Shown piece after piece: positions 44,184-54,070 of a DNA stretch of 64,000 nucleotides. The DNA lies in NCBI GenBank assembly GCA_005765155.1, contig VCCP01000001.1, positions 5,084,001-5,148,000 on the forward strand. Direction: 5' to 3'. A model generated the notes under the pieces. The model was not told the origin of the DNA, ran no database searches, and saw only the letters and a list, made by a program, of their open reading frames with translations. The position numbers and the translations under genes were made by a program. Every line of letters starts with the position of its first letter. Position 1 is the first letter of the stretch. Source of the DNA: Zelopaecilomyces penicillatus (Eukaryota; Ascomycota; Sordariomycetes; Hypocreales; Pseudodiploosporaceae).

Positions 44184-45062
44184 TCACCCAGCAGTCTCCA
44201 GTGAGCTGGCTCCTAGAATCGTCACACACAAGACCGCGGCCGCGGCAGCCAAGCTTCCCAACACGAGCATCTGAACTCCCTCCCAAACGCAGCGCCTCCA
44301 GCCCGCTGCTCTCCCGCCGTGCAAGATCCAGCTTTTCCCGGAACCGAAAACTAGCAGCGCAACTAGACACAGGCCGATACTCCATCGAAGGCCCAGGCCC
44401 ACTGTTGATGCGAAGAAGTAGGGCAAAAGAGGAATTAGGCCGCCGATGACATATCCTAGAGAGATGGAGAGACCGGATGCTACAGGCCATACGGGGAGGA
44501 GGTGGTCGGCTGAATGGGAGTCAGGAGAGGTAGAAGATTCTTGATGGGAGAGAAGCCGGCGAGCAACGAGATCCATGCCGCCTGGTTGGTGTTTGAGATT
44601 CGCGAGGATATCTGCCAAAACTGGGGAAGACAGGGCAAGCGGTTCAAGATGGCGACGGATGACATCCTCATTCGGATTGTGTTCTGTGGCTCCCTCAGAC
44701 TCGTCATGTTTCTCGTCCAAGCTCCGTCGCATGCTGTCTTCGCCGTCTTCGCTATGACTGCTTCTAGCTGTGTCTTGAAGCATACCCCTAAGCTCCTCCT
44801 CATCTCCAGCAGCAGCATGAGCATCCTGCTCCTCCGGAAGCGAAAGCAATTCATCTCTCGCAGCCAAGTAGCCGCCGATGCCCATGCTGATGCTGCCAGC
44901 GCATAGCTCTGCGAGTCCAGCAAAGATGACAGTGTCTGCCCTGCCCAAGGAGCTGAGCCCAGCTGTGAGGGCAAAGGGAACGGTCAGTCCATCTGCGAAG
45001 CCGAGTGTAAAGTCGGAGAGGAAGCGGGTTAGGAACGGGCTCCTTGACGATTTGCTAGGCAT
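44184..45062 (-). CDS. CCC1/VIT1 family vacuolar iron/manganese transporter
   Basis: Single-exon gene, 292 aa from ATG at 45062. The family moves Fe2+/Mn2+ into the vacuole. The first membrane helix carries the signature FLSDFTLGFADGLTVPFALTAGLSSLG with the conserved Asp and metal-path residues; the second helix is IFAGLAELCAGSISMGIGGYLAARDE. A cytosolic metal-binding-type loop is Glu/His-rich (SLPEEQDAHAAAGDEEEL, then EDGEDSMRRSLDEKHDESEG). Three more hydrophobic helices complete the fold (GLIPLLPYFFA; SIGLCLVALLVFG; LGSLAAAAAVLCVTIL). The length agrees with Ccc1 (322 in yeast). Metal specificity cannot be told by sequence alone. Confidence 0.92.
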   Translation of the reverse strand: MPSKSSRSPFLTRFLSDFTLGFADGLTVPFALTAGLSSLGRADTVIFAGLAELCAGSISMGIGGYLAARDELLSLPEEQDAHAAAGDEEELRGMLQDTARSSHSEDGEDSMRRSLDEKHDESEGATEHNPNEDVIRRHLEPLALSSPVLADILANLKHQPGGMDLVARRLLSHQESSTSPDSHSADHLLPVWPVASGLSISLGYVIGGLIPLLPYFFASTVGLGLRWSIGLCLVALLVFGSGKSWILHGGRAAGWRRCVWEGVQMLVLGSLAAAAAVLCVTILGASSLETAG

Positions 45063-47588
45063 AATGTTTGGGGATTCTTCTACTGCCTACTATGGTAGAA
45101 ATAAGGTCACGACACACGGGATAGAATAGAAAGATAAGAGGGAGAAGGGATGATGATGATTGGGATGCTAAGATGCTGAGTGATTGATTGGTAAATGCGC
45201 AACAGTCATTGATGGATAGTGGACGGCGAGTTCCCGCAGACCAGCTGGAGCACCCGAGCAAAGTACCATGTTAGTAGCAACTGGCAACGGTACTTGAGGT
45301 GCCTTGCAGGGGACATTGGCACAACCACCACTAACCAACCCCTACAAGTTATTACGCTGTTGGGTGCTTGGCGATCGGCACTCTGCCCACGAGGATGGGT
45401 GTCTCAGATGGCCCAGGTGTTAAGATTGTCTTATGTACCTAAGGTAATTACTCCCTACGGAGTACAATGAGAGGTATTAATTACGATTGCTAATTATCGT
45501 ACCAACCAACAACAGCCATCTTTGAGCCACAGGTTGCAGCACGAGGTCAAGTCCGCGTCCACCAACGGCCAGCACGAGTCTGTACAGCGTAACCGCACAT
45601 GGCCCTTTCAATGGGTATTATTTGCTACCCTGAGGAAATCTAGCGCCTCATGTGCCCATCTGCATGTCTTACTCCCTGCCGCATGTACATAATCAAATAC
45701 TGCAAGGGCTCAACAACTCTAACCGCTGACAGCGGAGAAGCGGGCAAAACCCGTTGGCATTCGCTTACTGATTTCTTAGTATTACTGATTGTAATCCTCG
45801 CGCTTTTTATTAACCACCAATACACCTATGCAGAGGATTCAGTCAGCAGTTGGCTGGCGTTGTGGGGTGGCTTACCTTTGAGTACGAAGAGGCCCTTGCG
45901 AACAGCAGCAGTCTCCCCTCCACATCCTCTCTACATTAGGAAAACAATCCAATACGGAGATTCATCTCCTCCAGTAATTATCTAATCCATGAACAAATCA
46001 CCAACCACCCAGTCCTTCGGCAGCGAATTGCCGGCCACCTCCCACTCCCGGACTGGGCCGTGCCAAGCAGAGCCACATTTTGCGGGTCTTTCGAGGGCAC
46101 TAAATTATCTTAGTACTGCTCACTGGCTGGCCCCATCCGGCAATGATGCCAGTGGCGGTTATCGGCTTTCTGTGGCTTCGCTGTCTTCAGTGGCTTCCAC
46201 AGGGACTTGTCTAAAGGTTCCATCTGTTCCATGACACGTGCCCGTTTGCCAGTTGGCGGTGGTGGCCGAATCAACACAGTTGCGTTTGAGAATACAGCAC
46301 CGCTGATTCGAGCAAAAACATGCAAAGAAAACAAACCTTCCGCATATTCTCTCTACTGCTACCTACTGTACTCTAATTTCGACAACTAGAATGCACACAA
46401 AGACGGACATCATGATCCCAATGCTATAGCCGATCCTGCAGCCTTTTCCCCCACTCCCCATACACACACGCTAATACACCCCAAAGGAAATCTCCATCCA
46501 TCATGGATTTGCGGGCCGGCGTCTCCGGGGAACAAAACAGCATTACTCCATAGTAGGTAGTTGTGTATGCTGTTGTCTGCCTTTTTTAAACTGCTCCAGC
46601 TACGACATACACTTACCAAATACTACAGGGCGCACTGCGATGCAACCACAGTCGTCCTTTTTCTTCCTTTGTGGAAGGGGGAGGCAATCGTGCATCTTTC
46701 TCCGCGTGAGCAGCAAAACGGGCCGTCGGTGTAAGCCAACCTTCAACAACGTGGTAGGTATTCGCCTATCGCTGAGATAACCCCCGTGAGTTATTTGATT
46801 CATGCAGACCGTTCCTGTACACCGACGTTTTGGATTTTTCCCGCAAGAAGCTAAGGACTTTTCGAGTCCGCGTACCTATTCATTGATAGTAATTAGTAAC
46901 CAACGTGCACGTACTGGCTGGCTGGAATAGACCGGGGAATTAGCCAACGTCATTCGAGTTGGACCCCGTTCCCCAAAGACTCCACACACACACACCTACT
47001 ACTTTGTCAAAGTCCGTATTCTACCTTGATTTGGTATATTTCAGCATTGACAATCCCAATTGCCCATGTTCCTTGTGGCGCGCCCGCTTATGCACTATGG
47101 CCGACGCCCACTGGGTCAGGCATCCCAACAATTGTTCAACCTTCCGACGGTTACGACGCAGCAGGGTAGGAACCAGCATGTACTGTACGAGAAGAGCTTG
47201 CATTGTCATATCTACAGACTATACGGAGTAGGCAACCTTCCTACTAGAGGCGCTTCCATTACGTATAACTGCATAAGAAAACCTGCAGCTACTGTCATGA
47301 TAACGTTACGTCGCCTACTAACCATCAACTGACCGATTGTGCAGCTCAATCCATCTACAAAGGTTCTTTCGTCTAAGAGCCTAAACAGCCTCAAGCAAAC
47401 CAAAAAGAAAAAGCACACTTGAACGAGCAGAAAGCAGTTATCATGATCATGTATTATATCTGAATATGTACACTACCCTTCCAACCTCATGTGCATATGC
47501 AAAGATATTCGCAAAGGTCGAACTAGATAGTAATTATAATAGTTACGTACTCTTGTCATTCATATGTACGAAAATACTGCCCGACCTT
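45063..47588. other. 2.5-kb intergenic region
   Basis: CCC1-like promoter at the left and 3' flank of the phosphatase at the right. A GATAAG core (45130-45138) lies about 70 bp upstream of the CCC1-like ATG; GATA factors regulate iron genes in fungi, but one site proves little. A TACGGAGTA element occurs near 45452 and 47221, and GGTACC-like motifs near 46870. ORFs of 60-111 codons have no conserved features. Confidence 0.4.
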
Positions 47589-48687
47589 TTAGTCAATGGG
47601 CTCGTAGCCCTTGGGGGGATGCAGACCATCTGGAACCTCAACAGTGTCCTCGTAGTACGTCGGCAATTTGCTGTTCGCCCATGTATCCTTGATGGATTGC
47701 AGGATCGGCCGTCCAGAGAAGCTCTTGTCGAGTGCCAAGTTCGGCGCCGGATAGCGCTGATTACCTCCGTCTGTGTTGAAGACGCCGGCCTGTGAATAGT
47801 TATAGTACATGCTCTGTAGCTTCTCTTCGGATGACCACTTGCGCAGCTTGTCACCTGTCTTCTCAGCCACCCACTGGAACACGTTGGCGCCCACGTCCCA
47901 CCGGCCGAGAGTTGGTAGATCCCAATTAGCCTCCACAGTGGCAATCTCAGAGTAATGGTTGTAAAAGTTGTTGTCCTTGGTGCCCACAAGCTCCTTGGGT
48001 ACAGCATCGCCCAGGAGAATGCCCATGATGTTGTTTCGTCGGGCATATGACTCGTTCTCGTCCCAAGTCAGGAGCACAAGCGTCTTCTTCATGAAGTTCT
48101 TGTCCTCCAGCAGCGGCTCCAAGAACTTTCGGCACCACTTGCCTGCCACCGTCACTGACGTATCGTGACCATCCGATGTCATGTTGGGTGTAATGAACAT
48201 CCACTGGGGTAGCTTGTCCTCACGCAGGTCCTTGTGGAACATGGATCGCGACGTGTCAATCATCGACAGGTTCTTAATCTGTGACAATCGCTGCTCATAG
48301 TGCGTCACGCTGTCATACATGATGGCAGGGTTGTGCTTACGAACATAGTCGTTGGCGCCATTCTTTTGGTTGACCCACCCCATGCCCTCAAAGCCTGAGT
48401 AGGGCATATCCTCCTGGTAATGCGCCCAGGAGATATGACGGTGATCCAGCAAGTCTACCACAGTAGATACGTTGATATCAGTTCTGATAAAGTCGTCATT
48501 TTGCATGCCAAAGTAGTCGCCTGCGATGGCGGCCACATAGTTGGGCTGTGAAGGGTGTGTCACGCCAAAGTAGTTGGACAGAGTGATTCCCTTTTTGGCG
48601 AAGAAGTCAAAGTTGGCTATCAAAGAGAGTCACCATGTTAGCAAAATGCCGTAACTTGCTCCAACTTGCACCTTAAGCCAGTAGAGC

Positions 48688-48719
<32 letters not shown>

Positions 48720-48992
48720 GGGGTAAAGGAAACAAAACGTACGGTCACCCTCAGCCTTGGCATAGTTCTGGTTCTCAAAGTAGACAATGACAAGGCGGTC
48801 GAAGGCCTTGCCCTTGACACAACTTCTTGGGCTGCTGGTCTTGGCCGTAGCAGCAGCTTCAGCTACCTCCTTGGCGCCGGTAGCGGTATACCGGGTCTCC
48901 CAACCAGTTGTTGTTGGGGTTGACTTTGTAGGACGAGGCTTGGCGGCAGCGAAGCTTGCCGCAGCGAGCAGAGCAGCAACTTGGAACCGCAT
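47589..48992 (-). CDS. secreted acid phosphatase (phosphoesterase family, PHOA-like)
   Basis: Extracellular phosphate-releasing enzyme of the phosphoesterase family PF04185, as in Aspergillus/Penicillium PHOA. Exons 48743-48992 and 47589-48616 give 425 aa; the codon for Pro spans the 126-nt intron (EGD-P-NFDFF). The signal peptide is MRFQVAALLAAASFAAA, then a Thr/Ala-rich linker. Catalytic-fold motifs: VIVYFENQNY (metal-ligand Glu-Asn), THPSQPNYVAAIAGDYFG, ITPNMTSDGHDTS (His/Asp), and LLTWDENESY (Asp-Glu). N-glycosylation sequons (NVS, NLS, NMT, NES, NYS) are numerous, consistent with secretion. The intron holds a (CAT)n microsatellite. Expression is probably phosphate-responsive, but no Nuc-1/Pho4-type site was looked for in detail. 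Confidence 0.9.
48688..48719 (+). repeat. (CAT)n microsatellite in phosphatase intron
   Basis: Ten CAT units plus CA, located in the only intron, about 25 bp from the donor site; sense strand reads (ATG)n. Confidence 0.9.
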
Positions 48993-50534
48993 ATTTGCTT
49001 TGTGTCCTTGTTCCTGACGGGAGCAAGCTTATTACAGACACAGGAAAGCTGAGTGAGGGATATGGTATGGTGGAAAGAACATAGAGGAGAACAAGTAAGT
49101 CGGGGACCGCAGTCCTGATGTATATGAATAATAACAGCCCTCCAACGGCGCGGGATCTCCAGCCCTTGTTCCCGCGAGCAACAGTAGCAACAGCACCACC
49201 CGCACGTCGTTGTGGTCAGCCAAAAGGTCTCATCTCTATTCGTCGAGTTGCCTCAAGGGATCCAACCCCCATGGGCCTGGTAGCCACTCATCCACTCCTC
49301 GGACAGTGCTCGCGGACTAGAAGCGGCATCTCCGCGCCGTGCAGGTACGAGCCGGTGGAACAATAGCCAATTCATACATACGTAGTAATGGGCGCAATGG
49401 CCTGATGAATGGACATCTTCATCTCCACAGGCCCTTGTCGAGAGCAGAAGTTCGTTCTGCAGGCTAACATTGGCCCACCACCCTTTCGTTCGGGATCGGC
49501 AACACCCCCGGAAACTTCGTACCAGTCAACCCCATCTTTGACCACAACCCTTGCCATGCCATCATGGCCTTTGTGCCTTGCGCCCGCAATATGGGGGGGG
49601 GGGAGCCAAGGCGCCAACGGCAAGCCATTTACCAGACCGAACGGCAGCACATGGCAGAAGCCGATGAGCCAAGAGAAACAAAACCTAGATCGGATAGACG
49701 TGAGGTTGTGCCGACCTATCCGGCCGGACAGCTCTTGGCAACGGCTGCTGTAAAGCTTCTGGCACCAACCGCAGACGTAGTTGCTGTACAGACGCAGTTG
49801 GAGAGCGCATTACGCATTATGGTCAAATAAACCCTTGCGCAGACAGTCCAGCTATCTCGGGGATAGGTAATTAATAGTTGCTTAAGCTTGAAAAGCTAAT
49901 CGAGATGAGCGCGGTGACCCGTGCCGGTGTGTTGCGTCCATGTCAGGTGCCAGCTGCATAACATGGCTCCTTCCAGGATTTTTTGCTTTGCGGATGCGAC
50001 TGTCAATGGCAGCGTGACCAAAGGCAGTCTTTGGGCAGGTCCCAACCGTGTTCTATGTGCCTGCCGTGTCTCTTTTTAGCCTGTCAAGTACCTTCTTGAA
50101 CACCCACCCTTGAGGTACATCACAGTACCCCCAGTCTCCAACTTTCCATAGCTACACTCCTCCACAGCCCACTCCCTGTTCTGGCCATCTCCCTCTCTTT
50201 CCTTTGTCATTCTCGAAATTCTACTCTCGTATACTGGATTCATCACATGCTACCAGCCTTTACTTGCGAGTTGCGAGGTTTGGCTTCTGGGGCTTTTTGC
50301 GATTGATTGAATTACAGACCAACTACGTAATAACTGCGAGTCTGCGACTTGGTCCGCTGCAAATGAGCATTAGCTTACAAGTTGTTAACCCCCCTATCAG
50401 TTAAGGATTACTCCCGACTTTTACCGGCTATGCCATCCATGCCATGAATCGATTCCATCAGCTCGAGAACAATCCAAAAGCAGGTTTAGGTCATTGTCAA
50501 CTAAAGGTCCTTTCATGCAGCGCGGCGGAGGGCA
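48993..50534. promoter_or_regulatory. divergent promoter region phosphatase / multicopper oxidase
   Basis: 1.5 kb between divergent starts, without a supported gene. Contains a G11 run at 49593-49603 and pyrimidine-rich leader sequence at 50140-50215 ahead of the multicopper oxidase. Confidence 0.4.
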
Positions 50535-52724
50535 ATGAATGCTGACGAACATTGCCGGGGCGTGGACCTCCCTGGCGATAATGACGGTCAATACGTTGAC
50601 GACATGGTGATGACTGGGTCAGATGTTGGAGAGCAACAGCCTTTTATTCGTCAATCATCACGCTCTCCAAGCCTGAAACGTCTTACACAGCAATGTGATG
50701 AACACAGCAACAAGGAACGGCCACGAAACCGGCCGTGCTGGAAGTTGGGCATTTTCTTCCTCCTTGTCATCGCCTCCGTGTTTGTGTTGGCCGCGCTGCC
50801 ATTGAGCCTTCGGCCTCACTTCAGCAATGAGCATAGTCCAGACAATGGCGCTGGCGACCATGCCACTGCTCCCGAGGGCAATCACGATGATAATCTAGCT
50901 GAGCATCATGACCCGGAACAACCACCAGTCTCAGACGAACATCACGATGAGGCACCCGTTGGCGTTGTTCTGTACCAAGATAAGGTGCCTAGTACACCTC
51001 ATCTGAGAGACGCTTCCGAGTATGTTTTGAAGCCTTCGTGGGATCTCAAAGCCGCCCCGATGATCAGAGAGTATCACTGGACCATAGCCGACGGAGACTT
51101 GAATCCCGATGGCGTCTATCGGCCAATGATACTCATCAACAACCAGTTTCCCGGTCCTTTGGTAGAGTGCAACGAAGGCGATACTGTTATCGTTCATGTG
51201 GAAAATAAAGCCGTCAATGCTACTTCGATACATTTCCATGGTTTATTCCAAAACGGCACCAACGCTATGGATGGAACTGTTGGCGTCACTCAGTGTCCAA
51301 TTGCTCCAAACTCAAACTTCACCTACACCTTTGATGTCCGTGGTCAGTCTGGAACGTATTGGTATCATGCTCATCACAGCGCCCAGGCATCAGATGGCCT
51401 CCTTGGACCCGTTGTTATCCACTCCAAGGATGAGCGCACTCTTCAGGAGCTGGATTATGTGACCGACAGGGTTGTCATGGTGCAAGATCACTATCACAAT
51501 CTCACCTCTGAGATACTTATGGATTACCTTAAACCTGACATGGAGAACGATGAGCCTGTTCCGGACAACGCCCTCATAAATGGACGCGGTGTGCGTAATT
51601 GCACTGATTTTCCAGGATGGCGCTGCGACACGACCAACTCTTCAAACGCCGCTTTCGACCTAGAAGCTGGTCAACGTCATCGAATTCGATTCATTAACGT
51701 GGGCGCTTTTGCCGAGTTCCAAATCCAGATTGACGAACATCCCTTTTACGTCACAGAAGTTGACGGCACAGACGTCCACCCAGAACCGTTTCACCGTCTT
51801 AATATCCTCCCAGCGCAGCGCTACAGCATCATTGTCGAAACCAACGTCACTACTGCCAGTTCTTTCTGGATGAGAACTCGAATGGTGACACATTGTTTTA
51901 CAAAGAAAAACCGCCGCCTTCAGGCAGAAAGCAAAGCTACTATCCGCTATACATCTCCCGAGCTGAAACATGCAGATGCTGAGCCAACAAGTCGGGATTG
52001 GCCAGATGCCATCGAGGTTATCTGTAGAGATCTCAATACAAGCGCTCTACGGCCCGTTGTTGCCCAGCAAGCTCCTCCAGCAGATGATTTCGTGACATTG
52101 CGTGCAAACTTCATGATTGGGGCCTGGCGTCTTTCTCGAGGTTTCTTCAACGAGTCTACGTGGCAAATGAACGCCACGCATCCGTCTCTCCACCGCTTCC
52201 TGGATTCTCCCTCTGAGGTTGTCTCACTTGATGCCCCAATGGCCATCAACAATCTCGCCTTTGATACGGAAAAGGAATTTGTGCTTCAGACAACGGGGAT
52301 TCGCACAGTTGACTTTTCCATCAACAACTTTGACGATGGCTCTCACCCTTTTCACTTACACGGTCACAAGTTCTTCGTTTTAGTTCAAGGCCGTGGCGGC
52401 TACCCGCCTAACGCGCAGGATCTACCTGCCTACTTGGAGCAACATGGACTAGACAAAAACCCGTTGCGACGAGATACGGTCACTGTGGAGGGTTACGGTT
52501 GGGCCATCATCCGGGTGGTGCTGGACAACCCTGGGTTCTGGGCGTTTCACTGCCACAACATGTGGCACGCGGAGTCTGGCATGGTAATGCAGATGCTAGT
52601 CAGGAGTGAAGTGGTGCGCGGGTGGCACGTTGACCAAGAACACAAGACAATGTGTGGATTGGAAGGTGTCACTTCCGGGATGCGGCCTTCTGACAGCATC
52701 TGGTTCGGAAACTTTGGCAAGTAA
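50535..52724 (+). CDS. multicopper oxidase with N-terminal membrane anchor
   Basis: Laccase/ferroxidase-type enzyme that oxidises phenols or metals with O2. Single-exon ORF, 729 aa. Residues 1-70 are cytosolic and polar, 71-92 are one hydrophobic helix (LGIFFLLVIASVFVLAALPL), then a His/Asp/Glu-rich stalk (SNEHSPDNGAGDHATAPEGN, AEHHDPEQPP), so a type II membrane topology with an extracellular catalytic part is likely. All copper motifs are present: His233-Phe-His235 (HFHG), His278-Ala-His280 (WYHAHHSAQ), His604...His609 (HPFHLHGH), and His672-Cys673-His674...His678 with axial Met683 (HCHNMWHAESGM). About ten N-glycosylation sequons are present. Fet3 has its anchor at the C-terminus instead, so this is not a Fet3 orthologue; substrate unknown. 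Confidence 0.92.
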   Translation: MNADEHCRGVDLPGDNDGQYVDDMVMTGSDVGEQQPFIRQSSRSPSLKRLTQQCDEHSNKERPRNRPCWKLGIFFLLVIASVFVLAALPLSLRPHFSNEHSPDNGAGDHATAPEGNHDDNLAEHHDPEQPPVSDEHHDEAPVGVVLYQDKVPSTPHLRDASEYVLKPSWDLKAAPMIREYHWTIADGDLNPDGVYRPMILINNQFPGPLVECNEGDTVIVHVENKAVNATSIHFHGLFQNGTNAMDGTVGVTQCPIAPNSNFTYTFDVRGQSGTYWYHAHHSAQASDGLLGPVVIHSKDERTLQELDYVTDRVVMVQDHYHNLTSEILMDYLKPDMENDEPVPDNALINGRGVRNCTDFPGWRCDTTNSSNAAFDLEAGQRHRIRFINVGAFAEFQIQIDEHPFYVTEVDGTDVHPEPFHRLNILPAQRYSIIVETNVTTASSFWMRTRMVTHCFTKKNRRLQAESKATIRYTSPELKHADAEPTSRDWPDAIEVICRDLNTSALRPVVAQQAPPADDFVTLRANFMIGAWRLSRGFFNESTWQMNATHPSLHRFLDSPSEVVSLDAPMAINNLAFDTEKEFVLQTTGIRTVDFSINNFDDGSHPFHLHGHKFFVLVQGRGGYPPNAQDLPAYLEQHGLDKNPLRRDTVTVEGYGWAIIRVVLDNPGFWAFHCHNMWHAESGMVMQMLVRSEVVRGWHVDQEHKTMCGLEGVTSGMRPSDSIWFGNFGK

Positions 52725-54070
52725 AAACTGACTAGTACGTATATTTCAAGAGCATATTTGGAGGAGAGCACGTTGTTTGTAAATATTAAATATGGCAATG
52801 GTGGAGATTCCATTCAGCAGGATATGAGGAGTTTTTATAACGACGAGATGTAACGATACTTCATAGAGCGTCATCAAGACGATGAGGGCGAAAAACATTA
52901 TGTACATATAAATATATATTCTAGGGCAGCATTGCAAAAGCCCCTTTTTAGTCTACCCTTTCATTGCAGCTCCAACACCGTGATCCCCTCCGAGTAAGCG
53001 AATAGTTGTCCAGCGTTTCCTCAAGATTCTACTATACTAGACACCACCAAGTTGGTAACTTGGTATCAGCTTGAGCTACATTGTCTCTTAAATCTTTTTA
53101 TATGGATGATAATTGGTAATAGCATAAATTACGGGCAGACGATGATATCATGCCTAGGTAGTTTTTGGACGCCAGGTGTGCATATGGTATACAATAAAAA
53201 CACAGAACTAGAGCCAAAGTCGTGGGAAATACTTGGAGAGTCCACTTGAAATTCAAAAGAAGCAGCCATATGTCGCTTCTCTAATTGTCCAACACCGCCT
53301 ACTTCTAGCCTCTCCCCCTCCCCCCCTTTCTCCCCTCCGTTCATGTTTGCCATTGAGGTTCCTCTGGGCCGTAAAAGAAAAAGAAATGGCATCTCATCTA
53401 TATCAAAACAGCCCCAGCCCCCCCAAGTTTCCCTCTCCCCTCCTAGCATTCTTTGAAACAAAAAGTGCCTTCCTTCTCCCAACAGTTGTCGAATACTGAG
53501 TACCTACATAGTTGAGGGGGGTTCCCTTTTAGTTCAAACCAGAATACTATGCCAGCTTGCTTGCCAAATGAAAAAAAAATGAAAAAAAAAAGTCAAAAGG
53601 TGGAAATAAAAATAAATAAAGGAAATACAAGGCCCTTTCTGCGAATTTCACTCATTCACATGCTTTCCCTCCCTGGATATAGTGATGAGGATAATCTCCA
53701 CAACGGCCAAAAAAAATAAAAAAGATATTGGGGAAAAAAGCATGGGGGAATAATACAGACCGGCCGTGGAGAGGCTAAATGGCCATGCGAGTTATAAACG
53801 CCAGAACCTTCGAATGCTCTTTTTTGCAATTAATAGGGCATAGAAATGCACATAAAAAAAACCTCCTGCCGAAACCCTCACACCCTCGTGAGAGCCAACG
53901 CCGTGTGTGTGTGTAAATGAGACGAAAAGCAAAAAGAAATCCACAAAGAAACATTTTCTTCTGAAAGCATCGCCACGCTTTTTTTTTTGACCTTGTCAAC
54001 GACTATTCCCGGAATATAGGTAGTTCAAGCTGTTATCGATTTGGAAATTGCAGGACTTGGGGCTGCAGAC
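52725..54070. other. convergent intergenic region MCO / Zn2Cys6 regulator
   Basis: 3' flanks of both genes; A/T-rich with several A-runs (53571-53590, 53708-53730) and C-rich sequence at 53316-53335. No coding region is supported. Confidence 0.4.

Noticed and set aside
45650..45985. 111-codon plus-strand ORF with one hydrophobic segment
   Set aside because: Isolated, no conserved motif, unusual composition for this genome; probably chance.
44184..52724. Possible metal-homeostasis cluster (CCC1-like, acid phosphatase, multicopper oxidase)
   Set aside because: Genes are 1.5-2.5 kb apart, on different strands and without shared visible promoter motifs; adjacency is not evidence of a system.
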